Assembly: GCF_000622365.1 (NCBI RefSeq)
Contig: NZ_JASC01000005.1
Coordinates: forward strand, 1-64,000
Length of the DNA stretch: 64,000 bases
Direction of reading: 5' to 3'
From: Sulfitobacter noctilucae
GTDB taxonomy: Bacteria; Pseudomonadota; Alphaproteobacteria; Rhodobacterales; Rhodobacteraceae
Below the pieces are notes generated by a model that saw only the letters and a program-made list of their open reading frames with translations, did not search any database and was not told where the DNA came from. Shown piece after piece: positions 26,208 through 36,309 of the stretch; position 1 is the stretch's first letter, and each line of letters opens with the position of its first letter. The position numbers were made by a program, and so were the translations under genes.

Positions 26208-29200
26208 CACGCGCTGGACGGCACGCGTGGCGCTGGTGCTTGGCACCGCGCTGACACCTGTTTTGGCGCAGACCCAAAGCCTACCAATCGGCGGCAGTGT
26301 CGTGGCCGGCGATGCCCAGATCAGCACCCCCGGCGCAGGCGCCATGACGATCAACCAAAGCAGCGACCGCGCTGTGATCAACTGGCAGGATTTCTCGATC
26401 GGGGCAGGTGGCCGTGTTGATATCAACCAACCTACCGCCAATTCGGCGATCCTGAACCGGGTGACCGGCGATACCACCAGCCAGATCCACGGCCAGTTGA
26501 ACGCCAACGGGCGGGTGTTTGTCGTCAACCCGAACGGCATCTTTATCGGCCAGACGGGCAGCGTGAACACCGGCAGTTTTGTCGCGTCCACTCTGGGCGT
26601 GCGCACAGACCGTTTTATGACGGGTGAACTGGTATTCGAAGGGGATGGTGCCTCAGCCACCGTCAGCAACGCAGGCAATATAGAAGTGGTGACCGGCGGC
26701 TATGCCGCGCTGATCGGCGGCAAGGTCAAGAACTCCGGTACCATCCACGCCCCATTGGGCTTTGTTGGTCTGGGATCGGGCGAGCGTATCACGCTTGATC
26801 TGGCGGGCGACGGGTTCTTGCAAGTGGCGATCCCGACCGAGTCCGGCGATGACACTCTGGACGCGTTGATCGAGAATTCCGGCACGATACAGGCTAACGG
26901 CGGCACGGTTCAAATTTCGGCCGCCACCGCCCGCAATGCCGCACGCCACGCCATCAATATGAGCGGTGTGGTCGAAGCGCGCACCGTCTCGGGCCGCAAC
27001 GGTCGCGTCACTCTGGGCGGCGGCAGCGGTGGCAAAGTCACCGTGAGCGGCAAGATCAAGACCAAGACGCGGCGCCCGGCCATTCAGGTCACCCAATCCC
27101 GCCGCCCAGCCCTGCGCCCCGCACGCGGCGGTGACATCACGATCACCGGCCAGAACATCGCATTGGAAGGTGCAACCATCGACGCCAGCGGCGCAGATGG
27201 CGGCGGCACCATCCGCATCGGCGGCGAATACCAGGGCGGCCCCGGCCTGATGACGGCTGATACTCTCAGCGTGGATGAGGCGACCGTGATCAAGGCAGAT
27301 GCCTATTTCACAGGTGACGGCGGCCGGGTGATTGCCTGGTCTGATCTGAGGACTGATTTCGGGGGGGATATTTCTGCGCGAGGTGGTGCGACAGGCGGCA
27401 ATGGCGGCTTTGCCGAAGTTTCTGGCATGATTAATCTCACTATGCGCGGCACGGCTGACCTACGCGCGCCCAATGGCATCTCAGGCATGCTTCTGCTGGA
27501 CCCGACAAACATTGAGATTGTCGATGTTGATCCCGGCACAAACCAGCTCCTCAATACCTTCGTCAACAATCAACTTGGCCTTGGCGACTTTACCATCGAC
27601 ACTTCCACTTACTTCCCGGATGAAAGTGAACTTGGCACGATTTCCGTAGATGCGCCGATCAACTGGAACTCTGCCAATGCGCTGCGGCTAAACGCAGACA
27701 ATGCGATCATCGTGAACGAGACGATCACTTCGACAAACGGTCCAATGCGCTTTGATGCTGACGGCAATGTCGACATTCTCGCCCCAATTTCAATTGGTGA
27801 TGACTTTGTGGTGACTGGCTCGGATATTACCATCGGCGCAGATGTTACCAACGATAACGAGTTGAGCTTTATCGCAACTGGGACGCTAAACATCGGACAA
27901 TTTGGAAACCCTATTTCCATCAATTCCAGCGGGGCCACTCTGGCTTTCGGAGCAGGCAGCGATATCGAAATGTTCCCGGATTCCGAGGTTGTAAGCAGTT
28001 TCGGCGATCTCGAGTTTACTGCGGGTGACGTCATCATCATCGAAGACCTGACGACGACCGACGGTGATATCGTCTTGTCTCCCAATACGGATATGGTGGC
28101 TGGTGGCTTTGATCTTGCAATTCTTGGCGAAGTTACCACGGACACCGGAAACATTACGATTAACGCTGAAAACCTTGTTGAATTTGAAGGTCCGCTTTCT
28201 GCACCGGGTGGTCGGCTTGCGATCAATGTAAATGGCGCGTTCCCAGACATTGAGGTATCAACCGGAGCGGCAATCGATGTCGACGAATTCGTTCTCAGTG
28301 GGGGTAACTGGTTTCAGGTCGATCCGAATCTGGCATCCTTCGACGCCAACAATTTTGTTCTTCAAGACGGGGTGAGTTTCCTACGTGTACTAGGTGGCAC
28401 CGGGCAGAACAGCCCCATCATCGACCCTTATCTTATTGGTGACATCTATGGTCTTCAGGGGCTCTCGACGCTCACTTTTGATGTAGTAGAACTCGCCAAC
28501 GATATCGACGCGTCCGTCACCTCGACGTGGGAATCCTTGGCTCCACTAACCAACGGATTCCGCAATTCAGGGTTCGTGCCGTTTTTCTTCAACGACGATA
28601 TCGATGGTCAAGGCTATGATATCACCGGCCTCTTCGTCCGGCAGTACCCAGCGGCGGGGGGCGGCAATGCCGGTCTGTTCAGCGCCGTGGGCGACAATGC
28701 CCGCATCACCAACTTCAGCATCCTGAACGCGGATGTTGCCGGGGACAATGTCGGCATCCTCGCAGGCGAGAATGGTGGCTTCACCCAAGGCATTGAAGTT
28801 ACAGGTACGGTTGTCACGTATGGCGAGAACGGCGGTGGTCTGAACGGTTTGATGCCCTTCGGTATCACCCGCGACAGTTCCGCGGATGTAGACGTCTCCG
28901 ATGCAGTAGACCCGTCCGAAGGTGTGTCTGGCAACCCAGTCGGCCTCGTCAATCTTGGCGGGCTGGTCGGGCTCAATGATGGCGATATCATCAGCTCCAA
29001 AAGCACTGGCAGTGTGACCATCACAGCGGCAGCCGAAGGGTTCGCTGGTGGGCTTGTCGGACGCAACGAAGATATCATTCAGGACGTCTATTCAAGCGCC
29101 TCTGTTACGGCGGACAGCTCGGATCCCTCCGCCGAAGCGACCATTGGCGGGCTGGTGGGCGACAACCAGCCGGGCGGAACGATCGTGAACGGGCTGGCCA

Positions 29201-31722
29201 CCGGTGCCGTCACGCTCGCCCCTGGGTGTTGTGGCGGGTTCGGCATCGCCAACGGCCTCGTCGGAGAGGACGACGGTTCTTCCGACCAGAGCATTCTATC
29301 GTCGTTCTGGAATCGTGAAACCACGGGGCAACTCCTCAGTGGGCAAGACGGCGAGATGCTTGGTAGCACCAACGCTATGGGGCAGTTCGAAGGTGCCTTT
29401 TCCGAAACCACAGCAAGCCTGAACGACGCCTTCAACTTCACCTTCGCCGCGTTCGTTTCCGGCTGGGATTTCGCCAATACCTGGTCCTATCCCCTCGACG
29501 GTTTAGATCATGCGCGGCTCTACTCGGTGGACCCGGTCATTTCTGCGGTAAGCACCGTATTCCCGAATCCTGTCTTCACCTACAACGGCACAGTTAACCA
29601 GGTGCTGGCAGAAGCCATCAACAACGGCGGCACGGGCGACTTCTTCTTCGGTCCGGTGGGGGACTCCGGCGCGCCACCGATCGCAAGCGTGCCAATCATC
29701 TTGTCGGGGCCGAATGTCGGTCCGCAAACTTTCACCTTCCCCACCGCTTTCACCAGCAATCTTGGGCAAGCATACACTGTACGTTCCCTTCCAACGGATG
29801 CCACAGTGAACCCGGCTCCGCTGACCGTCACAGTTAATGATACTCAGAAACAATTCGGTAACCAGCTTGCATTTTCCGATGTCAACATCAGCACCGAAAC
29901 GCTATTCGGCAGCGATGCGATTACAAGCGCCGATGTTGTCAGCGCAGGAAATGAAACCGACACACCGATATCGGAAGAGGAGTACTTCCTCTCGCTTACC
30001 AATCTCGCCGGCCCCGGCCTGACGAACTACAGCGTTTCTGTTATACCGGGTCGTTTGCGTGTAATACCACGCGATGTGAACGTCATCATCAACGATGCCA
30101 CAAAGACTTATGGGGAAGAATTGACGTTCAGCGGTGATGAGTTCACGTCCACTGGGCTTATTAACGGCGACATCCTCACCTCGTTAAACATCACGAGCGA
30201 AGGTGCTGCGGCGACCGCACAAGTCGAGGGTAGCCCGTTCGATATCCTTGGCACTGAACCGGTCGGTACAGGATTGCAGAATTACACAATTAACATCGTG
30301 CCTGGCATCCTGACGATCACGCCGGCACCGCTGACCATCACTGCTGACGATCAGACCAAAGCCGCAGGTGCCAGCTTCACCTTTGCCGGGACCGAATTCA
30401 CTGTTGAAGGTCTATTGAACGACGATACTGTGACCTCCGCGACCCTGAACAGCGTTGCGATTGACCCCGACACGCCGATCACAGGGGATACCGGGATCGC
30501 GATCCTGATCACCGATCCCCAAGGCAGCGGCCTTGATAACTACACGGTCACTCTCGTGAATGGCGTCTTCATCGTCGCGCCAGGAAACCTGACCATCACC
30601 GCCAATGACCAGACCAAAGTCTACGGCGATACTTTTGCCTTCGACGGCAGCGAATTTACCGTTGTCGGGCTGGCAGAAGGGGACAGTGTGGACAGCGTGA
30701 CCCTGACCAGTGACGGGGCGGACGCAAACGCGCAGGTGGCGGATGGTCCCTTCCTGATCACGCCAAGTGATGCGGTGGGAACGGGCCTCGAAAAATACAC
30801 GCTGGTCTTTGCCGATGGCAGCTTTACTGTCACACCTGCACCACTAACCGTCAGTGCTGACGACCAAAGCAAACCCCAAGGGACCGCTTTTGTCTTTAGC
30901 GGGACCGAATTCACGACAGCAGGTTTGCTCAATGCCGATACGGTCGACAGCGCGATCTTGAGTAGTGAGGGCGCAGATGCCACAGCGCAGGCGGACGACA
31001 GTCCTTTTGCAATCACAATCGGTGATGTTTCTGGCAGCGGTCTGACCAACTATGACATCGCGACCGTTGATGGCGCCTTTACCGTCACACAGACCATCAT
31101 TCCGCCCGTGATCAACCCGAACCCAAGCGGTGGCCCATCGATCAACAACCCGCCTGATCGGATCAACATCTCCTTCCCTGACGCAAGCGGAACGCCAGGT
31201 GGGATCCAGAGCCGGCCCGGCGGGGCTGGACCGCAGCAAAGCCTGCCCGATGCCGAAGCCACATTTGAAGCGGTAGACGACATTTCGGATAGTCTGGAAC
31301 TGGCGGTACAATCCTGCGGCTCGGCGGATCAGGACTTTGCCAACTATATGGCCTGCCTCAGCGAATCGCTGGACACCTATTCCAACGCGCTGGATGAAAT
31401 CGCCAATGATCTGCCCTCGGGACTGGAAACCGTATCGGCCACGATCCGTACTGCGCGGGATGCCGTGGATGCGGCGGCCGCACGCGCCACACGTCGTCTG
31501 GCCACCGCTACCACGGATGCACAGCGCCGTGCAATCCAGCGCGATGCGGTGAACGAGGCGCGCGGCGCCATTGACACGGCCAAGACCGAGATCCGCAAGG
31601 CGATCTCTCTGATCCGTGCCGATGATCCCGAAGTCGCTGCCGTACAGCGCCAGACAGGGGCCCGCATCGTTCAGGCTTTTGATGCGGTCGATTCCTCGCT
31701 GGCCCGCGCCGTTGATCTGTAA
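26152..31722 (+). CDS. Two-partner secretion exoprotein (TpsA, filamentous haemagglutinin-like)
   Basis: Large secreted adhesin of 1856 residues. Seen: an extended signal peptide (to about residue 40, ending TPVLAQ), the TPS secretion domain with NPNGI at 126-130 (RVFVVNPNGIFIGQTG), a long beta-helix-like region, GLUG-like motifs near 28960-29200 (GGLVGLNDGD, GGLVGRNEDI, GGLVGDNQPG), five MBG-like repeats (about residues 1222-1645), a Pro/Gly linker and a helical C-terminal ~180 residues. The GAGGGG before the ATG lies inside tpsB. There is no sortase or autotransporter anchor, so it is either released or held by TpsB. An adhesion or biofilm role is inferred from the family. Confidence 0.9.
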   Translation: MTINPTTTASLSKARSAFSTRWTARVALVLGTALTPVLAQTQSLPIGGSVVAGDAQISTPGAGAMTINQSSDRAVINWQDFSIGAGGRVDINQPTANSAILNRVTGDTTSQIHGQLNANGRVFVVNPNGIFIGQTGSVNTGSFVASTLGVRTDRFMTGELVFEGDGASATVSNAGNIEVVTGGYAALIGGKVKNSGTIHAPLGFVGLGSGERITLDLAGDGFLQVAIPTESGDDTLDALIENSGTIQANGGTVQISAATARNAARHAINMSGVVEARTVSGRNGRVTLGGGSGGKVTVSGKIKTKTRRPAIQVTQSRRPALRPARGGDITITGQNIALEGATIDASGADGGGTIRIGGEYQGGPGLMTADTLSVDEATVIKADAYFTGDGGRVIAWSDLRTDFGGDISARGGATGGNGGFAEVSGMINLTMRGTADLRAPNGISGMLLLDPTNIEIVDVDPGTNQLLNTFVNNQLGLGDFTIDTSTYFPDESELGTISVDAPINWNSANALRLNADNAIIVNETITSTNGPMRFDADGNVDILAPISIGDDFVVTGSDITIGADVTNDNELSFIATGTLNIGQFGNPISINSSGATLAFGAGSDIEMFPDSEVVSSFGDLEFTAGDVIIIEDLTTTDGDIVLSPNTDMVAGGFDLAILGEVTTDTGNITINAENLVEFEGPLSAPGGRLAINVNGAFPDIEVSTGAAIDVDEFVLSGGNWFQVDPNLASFDANNFVLQDGVSFLRVLGGTGQNSPIIDPYLIGDIYGLQGLSTLTFDVVELANDIDASVTSTWESLAPLTNGFRNSGFVPFFFNDDIDGQGYDITGLFVRQYPAAGGGNAGLFSAVGDNARITNFSILNADVAGDNVGILAGENGGFTQGIEVTGTVVTYGENGGGLNGLMPFGITRDSSADVDVSDAVDPSEGVSGNPVGLVNLGGLVGLNDGDIISSKSTGSVTITAAAEGFAGGLVGRNEDIIQDVYSSASVTADSSDPSAEATIGGLVGDNQPGGTIVNGLATGAVTLAPGCCGGFGIANGLVGEDDGSSDQSILSSFWNRETTGQLLSGQDGEMLGSTNAMGQFEGAFSETTASLNDAFNFTFAAFVSGWDFANTWSYPLDGLDHARLYSVDPVISAVSTVFPNPVFTYNGTVNQVLAEAINNGGTGDFFFGPVGDSGAPPIASVPIILSGPNVGPQTFTFPTAFTSNLGQAYTVRSLPTDATVNPAPLTVTVNDTQKQFGNQLAFSDVNISTETLFGSDAITSADVVSAGNETDTPISEEEYFLSLTNLAGPGLTNYSVSVIPGRLRVIPRDVNVIINDATKTYGEELTFSGDEFTSTGLINGDILTSLNITSEGAAATAQVEGSPFDILGTEPVGTGLQNYTINIVPGILTITPAPLTITADDQTKAAGASFTFAGTEFTVEGLLNDDTVTSATLNSVAIDPDTPITGDTGIAILITDPQGSGLDNYTVTLVNGVFIVAPGNLTITANDQTKVYGDTFAFDGSEFTVVGLAEGDSVDSVTLTSDGADANAQVADGPFLITPSDAVGTGLEKYTLVFADGSFTVTPAPLTVSADDQSKPQGTAFVFSGTEFTTAGLLNADTVDSAILSSEGADATAQADDSPFAITIGDVSGSGLTNYDIATVDGAFTVTQTIIPPVINPNPSGGPSINNPPDRINISFPDASGTPGGIQSRPGGAGPQQSLPDAEATFEAVDDISDSLELAVQSCGSADQDFANYMACLSESLDTYSNALDEIANDLPSGLETVSATIRTARDAVDAAAARATRRLATATTDAQRRAIQRDAVNEARGAIDTAKTEIRKAISLIRADDPEVAAVQRQTGARIVQAFDAVDSSLARAVDL
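29815..31092 (+). repeat. Five MBG-like repeats in the TpsA exoprotein
   Basis: Five units of about 250 nt (about 85 residues) start near 29815, 30060, 30320, 30577 and 30832. Each opens with a strand such as APLTVTVND, APLTITADDQTK or NLTITANDQTKVYG, has a middle GTEFTxxGLLNxDTV segment, and closes with a GxGLxNYTxxxVxGxFTVT strand. This is the MBG pattern seen in large surface proteins. The last three units are the most alike. Confidence 0.8.
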
Positions 31723-31734
31723 TCGGAGTGCCCC

Positions 31735-33681
31735 ATGCGCCTTGACCTGCTGATCCGATGCTTTCTGGTACTCGGTCTGTTGTTGCCGGGCCTGGCCGCC
31801 GCGCAGTCTACGGGTGAGCGCCGGGTCGCGTTGATTATCGGCAATTCCGACTACGAGCACGTCACACCGCTTGATAATCCGGGCAATGACGCCACGGATA
31901 TTTCAGTGGCACTCGAGGGGTTGGGGTTTGACGTTTTCCTTGGGTTGGATGTAACCGAAATGGAGACCGAAGGACTGGTCGAGGGTTTTTCAAAAGCGAT
32001 CCAGACAGCGGACGTATCCTTGTTCTACTACGCAGGGCATGGGTTTCAGGTGGGGGGGCAGAACTATCTGGTACCCACCGATGCGCAAATCCAAAAACCC
32101 GAGGATATTCAGGATCAGACCATTCGCCTGAACGCTGTGCTGGACCAAATGGCGCAGGCGCCCGGCATCAAATTCGTGTTCCTCGATGCCTGCCGCAATG
32201 ATCCTTTTGAGGGCGTGGTCTCTGCTGTGTCCGAAGGGCTGGCGCAGATCGGCGATGCGCAGGACTTTCTAATCTCATTTGCGACACAGCCCGACAACGT
32301 GGCCTATGACGGCAGCGGGCGGAACAGCTATTTCACCAAGGCCCTGTTGGGCCATATCTATACACCCGGTCTGACAATCAATGACCTTATGATCTCGGTG
32401 CGGCGCGATGTACTGGCGGCCACCGGCGGGCGGCAAATCCCTTGGGAAAATTCGTCGCTGACACGTCAGTTCCAGTTTGATCCGCGCCCCAACACCATGT
32501 CGTCTGAAACGCTGCTTTGGCAGGTCGCCGCAAACGCAGGCGACCCTCAGTTGATGAAACTCTACGCCGAACGCTATCCCGGTGGTGCGCACGCGCAAGA
32601 GGTCATGGCGTTCCTCGATCCAGCGGGTCCGGGCGGTGAGGCCCTGTCCCGAGACTACTCTCCCCAAGAACGCGACGCACAAGAAGAACGCCTATGGCAA
32701 TTGGCGCGGCGCAGCCGGATGCGGCCCTTGGTTCAATTCTACCTCGATCAATATCCCGAAGGGACTTATGCCGCGGATGCCGGACGCCTGATCGCAACCA
32801 TGCCTGTGGAGGACGAAGGCGGTGCCGGGCCTTTGTGCGAAAGACTGGCCACCCATCCGCGTGATGCGACCGCCAGCACGGCAGGCGTGCCATTTGGCCG
32901 GTTACAGCAGAACGCCCTGTCCGCCATTCAGGCCTGTCAGGCCGCCGCAACCGCGCATCCCGAATTGCCCCATTATACCGCGCTGCTGGCCCGTGCGACC
33001 GTGGCCGCAGGCGATACCGACCGCGCGATCCAGCTTTATCGCGAGGCAGCAACGCGGGGCGATCTGCGCGCTATGGTCAGCCTTGGTCTAATGACCGAGG
33101 CCGGACGTGGTGTGCCACCCAGCTTGACCGAAGCCTTGCGGCTTTATCAACGCGCCGCCAGCCTTGGCAGTGCCGATGGCAAGATCAACCTGGCCGTGGC
33201 CCTGTTCGAGGGCATCGGCGTTGAGAAGAACGAGGATGAAGCGATCCGCCTGCTGAATGAAGCCGCCGATCTCGGCTCTCCGATCGCGACCTTCAATCTG
33301 GGCGTTCTGGCGCGTGACGGTGTCACCGGAGCGCCAGAACAGGCTTTGAGCTATTTCGAACGCGCCATCAAGGCGGGCGAACCACGCGCCTATATGGCCA
33401 GCGCCATTTTGCTGGATGAAGGCCGCATCGCGCCCCGCAATCCCGTTGCGGCGGCGAACATGCTGTTGCGCGGTGCCGCGGAAGACAGCGGTCAGACCAT
33501 CGAGGAACTGACCCAACGTAGCGATGACTGGTCGCGTGATACAATTGCGGCGGTACAGGAACGGCTCAAGGCGGCCGGGTTCTATACCAGCACCATCGAC
33601 GGGCGCAGCGGCCCGAATTTTGTAGCAGCGCTGGAGTCTTGGCGTAATGGCGGGTTTGAACCGGGCGTGTTGGTGGAGTAA
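31735..33681 (+). CDS. Exported caspase-like (C14) protein with Sel1-type repeats
   Basis: A 648-residue protein. Seen: a signal peptide (residues 1-23, ending LAAAQ), a caspase-like domain (about 28-240) with both catalytic residues, His102 in YYAGHGF and Cys153 in LDACRNDPF, several Sel1/TPR-like helical repeats (about 400-590, e.g. ALRLYQRAASLGSADGKINLAVALFEG) and a short C-terminal peptidoglycan-binding-like segment (VQERLKAAGFYTSTIDGRSG). It begins 12 nt after tpsA, so it is probably in the TPS operon. Export puts the protease in the periplasm, where processing of the exoprotein or a cell-wall role are possible. The substrate is unknown. Confidence 0.88.
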   Translation: MRLDLLIRCFLVLGLLLPGLAAAQSTGERRVALIIGNSDYEHVTPLDNPGNDATDISVALEGLGFDVFLGLDVTEMETEGLVEGFSKAIQTADVSLFYYAGHGFQVGGQNYLVPTDAQIQKPEDIQDQTIRLNAVLDQMAQAPGIKFVFLDACRNDPFEGVVSAVSEGLAQIGDAQDFLISFATQPDNVAYDGSGRNSYFTKALLGHIYTPGLTINDLMISVRRDVLAATGGRQIPWENSSLTRQFQFDPRPNTMSSETLLWQVAANAGDPQLMKLYAERYPGGAHAQEVMAFLDPAGPGGEALSRDYSPQERDAQEERLWQLARRSRMRPLVQFYLDQYPEGTYAADAGRLIATMPVEDEGGAGPLCERLATHPRDATASTAGVPFGRLQQNALSAIQACQAAATAHPELPHYTALLARATVAAGDTDRAIQLYREAATRGDLRAMVSLGLMTEAGRGVPPSLTEALRLYQRAASLGSADGKINLAVALFEGIGVEKNEDEAIRLLNEAADLGSPIATFNLGVLARDGVTGAPEQALSYFERAIKAGEPRAYMASAILLDEGRIAPRNPVAAANMLLRGAAEDSGQTIEELTQRSDDWSRDTIAAVQERLKAAGFYTSTIDGRSGPNFVAALESWRNGGFEPGVLVE

Positions 33682-33731
33682 CTTCGGCGAATGCAAGACC
33701 CCGCACGACTGGAGCAACCAAAGGACAGCAT

Positions 33732-34181
33732 GTGACCTCCGAGACACCCCTTGCGCGGCGGCGCCTGCGCACCTGGCTGCGCCTCTTGCGCGTCACGCGC
33801 AGCACCGAAAACCAGTTGCGCGAGTTCATGCGGCTTAATCACGAAACCACCCTGCCCCGTTTTGACGTGATGGCAGCGCTCTACAGCAGTCCCGACCCAA
33901 TGAAGATGTCTGACCTTAGCAAGCGTTTGCTGGTCTCGAACGGCAATGCCTCGACCGTCGTGAACCGGCTGGAAAAGGACGGGCTGGTACAACGCACCGC
34001 AGAACAACAGGACCGCCGTGTGGTTCTGGTCGATCTGACGCCCGAGGGCCGCCGCCAATTTCAAGCACAGGCCAAAGGTCACGAAGCGGTGGTCGATGAT
34101 ATCTTCTCCGAACTCGATCATGCAGACCTCGATCTGATCCGCGATCTGCTGCACCGCGCCGAGGCACGCGAAAAGGTTTAA
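33732..34181 (+). CDS. MarR-family transcriptional regulator
   Basis: A 149-residue winged-helix repressor. Seen: an N-terminal dimer helix (RTWLRLLRVTRSTENQLREF), the DNA-binding helices (MKMSDLSKRLLVSNGNASTVVNRLEKDGLV) and the wing (RTAEQQDRRVVLVDLTPEGR). The start is GTG with AAGGA upstream. It lies 74 nt before the gentisate-type dioxygenase in the same direction, so it probably controls this aromatic catabolism operon in response to a phenolic ligand, as MarR proteins often do (inference). Confidence 0.9.
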   Translation: MTSETPLARRRLRTWLRLLRVTRSTENQLREFMRLNHETTLPRFDVMAALYSSPDPMKMSDLSKRLLVSNGNASTVVNRLEKDGLVQRTAEQQDRRVVLVDLTPEGRRQFQAQAKGHEAVVDDIFSELDHADLDLIRDLLHRAEAREKV

Positions 34182-34255
34182 ACTTAAATCATCTGTTGCC
34201 CATGCCGCTGCAATTGTTACCATCAGACGGTACCAGCACAGGGAGAACCAGAACC

Positions 34256-35368
34256 ATGACACGGGAAAACCACCGCGAAGATGTCGCGGGCCGCGCCAAT
34301 GTCGAGGATACACCCGAACTGCTGGCTTATTACGATGAACTTGACAGCCATCATACCGGCGCGCTTTGGACCGTCGCTAACAAGATCGAACCCTGGGAGC
34401 CGCAATCGCAATCCGTGCCGGTGCTGTGGCGCTATGCCGATCTGCGCGAGAAAGTCCTGCGCTCTGTCGATCTGGTCACGCCTGAAAAAGCGGGCCGCCG
34501 TGTCATTTATCTTAACAATCCTGGCCGCACCGATGTCTCTGCCGCAGTGGGCTGGATCTACGGTGGGTTGCAAGTGATGAACCCCGGTGAAAAAGCTACC
34601 GCGCACCGCCATTCCGCCTCTGCCATCCGCTTTATCATGGAAGGGTCTGGCGCCTATACGGTCGTAGACGGCCACAAGATGACACTGGGCCAGAACGACT
34701 TTGTCCTGACCCCGAACGGCACTTGGCACGAACACGCGGTCGAAGAAACCGGCACGCCGTGCATCTGGCAGGACGGTCTGGATATCCCTTTCGTCAACGC
34801 GATGGAGGCGAACTTTTTTGAAGTCCACCCCGACCTGAGCGAGCCTGTCGCCTTTCCCGTTGATGACATGACCAAGACATGGGGCAATGCCGGACTGACG
34901 CCGGGTGGCGGCGCGTGGGACAAAGGCTATTCGCCGATGTTCAAATACGAATGGGACCGCACTTATGAGGCGTTGAACGCCTATGCCAGTGCCTCTGATC
35001 CATCGCCGTTTGACGGCACGCTGATGGAATATGTGAACCCCACCACCAACGGTGCGGTGATGAAAACCATGGGTGCCAGCATGCAGCGGTTGGCCCCATC
35101 CGAGCGTACAAAAGCGCACCGCCATACCGGCAGCTATCTCTATCAGGTCGCCAAGGGGTCGGGGTATTCCATCATCAACGGTCAGCGTTTCGATTGGACC
35201 GAACGTGATATTTTCTGCGTGCCCTCCTGGGCCTGGCACGAACATGGCAATACATCCGACAGCGACGATGCGGTGTTGTTTTGCCTGAATGATTTGCCTG
35301 TCATCCGCGCCATGGGTCTCTACCGCGAAGAGGCACTTGGCGACAATGGCGGCCACCAACCTACCTGA
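34256..35368 (+). CDS. Gentisate 1,2-dioxygenase-type ring-cleavage enzyme
   Basis: Bicupin Fe(II) dioxygenase that opens gentisate or a related hydroxybenzoate to maleylpyruvate-type products. The 370-residue protein has two cupin cores: AHRHSASAIRFIMEGSGAYT (about 116-135) with a later GTWHEH, and AHRHTGSYLYQVAKGSGYS (about 286-304) with WAWHEHGN. The ATG giving MTRENHRED is preferred because GGGAGA sits 9 nt upstream. Salicylate or 1-hydroxy-2-naphthoate dioxygenases share this fold, so the exact substrate is open. The next gene encodes the expected downstream hydrolase. Confidence 0.85.
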   Translation: MTRENHREDVAGRANVEDTPELLAYYDELDSHHTGALWTVANKIEPWEPQSQSVPVLWRYADLREKVLRSVDLVTPEKAGRRVIYLNNPGRTDVSAAVGWIYGGLQVMNPGEKATAHRHSASAIRFIMEGSGAYTVVDGHKMTLGQNDFVLTPNGTWHEHAVEETGTPCIWQDGLDIPFVNAMEANFFEVHPDLSEPVAFPVDDMTKTWGNAGLTPGGGAWDKGYSPMFKYEWDRTYEALNAYASASDPSPFDGTLMEYVNPTTNGAVMKTMGASMQRLAPSERTKAHRHTGSYLYQVAKGSGYSIINGQRFDWTERDIFCVPSWAWHEHGNTSDSDDAVLFCLNDLPVIRAMGLYREEALGDNGGHQPT

Positions 35369-35385
35369 ACCTGGAAAGATCGAAT

Positions 35386-36309
35386 ATGAAACTTGTCACC
35401 TACCGCACCCATATCGAAGCCGAGGCCCGTCTGGGCGTGATCGAAGACGACATCGTCGTCGACGTGGCCGGGTTTGGCGAATATGCGGGCCTTGATCTGC
35501 CCTCACGGATGCTGGATTTTATCGACCTTGGGCCAGTGGCCGTCCGACAACTCAGTGATGCGTTGCAATTGGCCGAAGGCGACTGGGGCAATGCGCTTGC
35601 CCTGCCTCTGGCTACCGTCACGCTGCTGGCCCCGATCCCGCGCCCACGCAAAAACATCTTCGGCATTGGTCTGAACTATCTCGACCATATCGCTGAAAGC
35701 TCCTCGGCGCTTGATACTGCCCCTGATCTGCCCAAAGAACCGGTGGTGTTTTCCAAACCCCCTACCGCCGTTATTGGCCCCGGTGACCCCGTGCGACATG
35801 ACGCAAATATGACCCAGCAGCTTGATTGGGAAGTTGAGCTGGCCGTCATCATGGGCACCACCGCCAGCCATGCCAAACGCGAGACCGCGCTGGATCATGT
35901 GTTCGGCTATTCGATCATGATCGACGTCTCGGCCCGCGACAACCGGCGCGCGGGACAGTGGATTTTCTCCAAGGGGATGGACAGCTACGCGCCCTTCGGC
36001 CCTTGCATCGTGACCGCTGATGAAATCCCCGATCCGCAAACGCTTGACCTTTGGCTGACAGTGAATGGCGTGGAAAAGCAGCGCTCGAACACGGCCAAGA
36101 TGCTGTTCAAAGTGGACGAACTGATTGCCGATCTGTCCAAGGGCATCACGCTGGAACCCGGTGATATCATCGCATCCGGCACGCCCGAAGGTGTGGGCGC
36201 GGGCCGCAATCCGCAGGAATTCATGTGGCCCGGCGATGTGATGGAGGCGCATGTCGAAGGCATCGGCACGATCCGTCACCCGATCATCAACACCACCAGT
36301 TTTGAATGA
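35386..36309 (+). CDS. Fumarylacetoacetate hydrolase family protein (fumarylpyruvate hydrolase type)
   Basis: Metal-dependent C-C bond hydrolase that would split the ring-cleavage product to pyruvate and fumarate or maleate. The 307-residue protein shows the FAH pattern: NIFGIGLNYLDHIAES, then the metal-binding DWEVELAVIMG (about 146-156), the DVSARDNR block and the closing GDIIASGTPEGVGAG. It starts 17 nt after the dioxygenase and overlaps the next gene by 4 nt. No maleylpyruvate isomerase is seen nearby, so the enzyme may act directly on the unisomerised product, or the isomerase is elsewhere. Confidence 0.87.
   Translation: MKLVTYRTHIEAEARLGVIEDDIVVDVAGFGEYAGLDLPSRMLDFIDLGPVAVRQLSDALQLAEGDWGNALALPLATVTLLAPIPRPRKNIFGIGLNYLDHIAESSSALDTAPDLPKEPVVFSKPPTAVIGPGDPVRHDANMTQQLDWEVELAVIMGTTASHAKRETALDHVFGYSIMIDVSARDNRRAGQWIFSKGMDSYAPFGPCIVTADEIPDPQTLDLWLTVNGVEKQRSNTAKMLFKVDELIADLSKGITLEPGDIIASGTPEGVGAGRNPQEFMWPGDVMEAHVEGIGTIRHPIINTTSFE

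Noticed and set aside
33682..34255. MarR operator TTACC-N7-GGTAC near the dioxygenase start
   Set aside because: Only a 4-bp perfect inverted match remains, which is too short to call.
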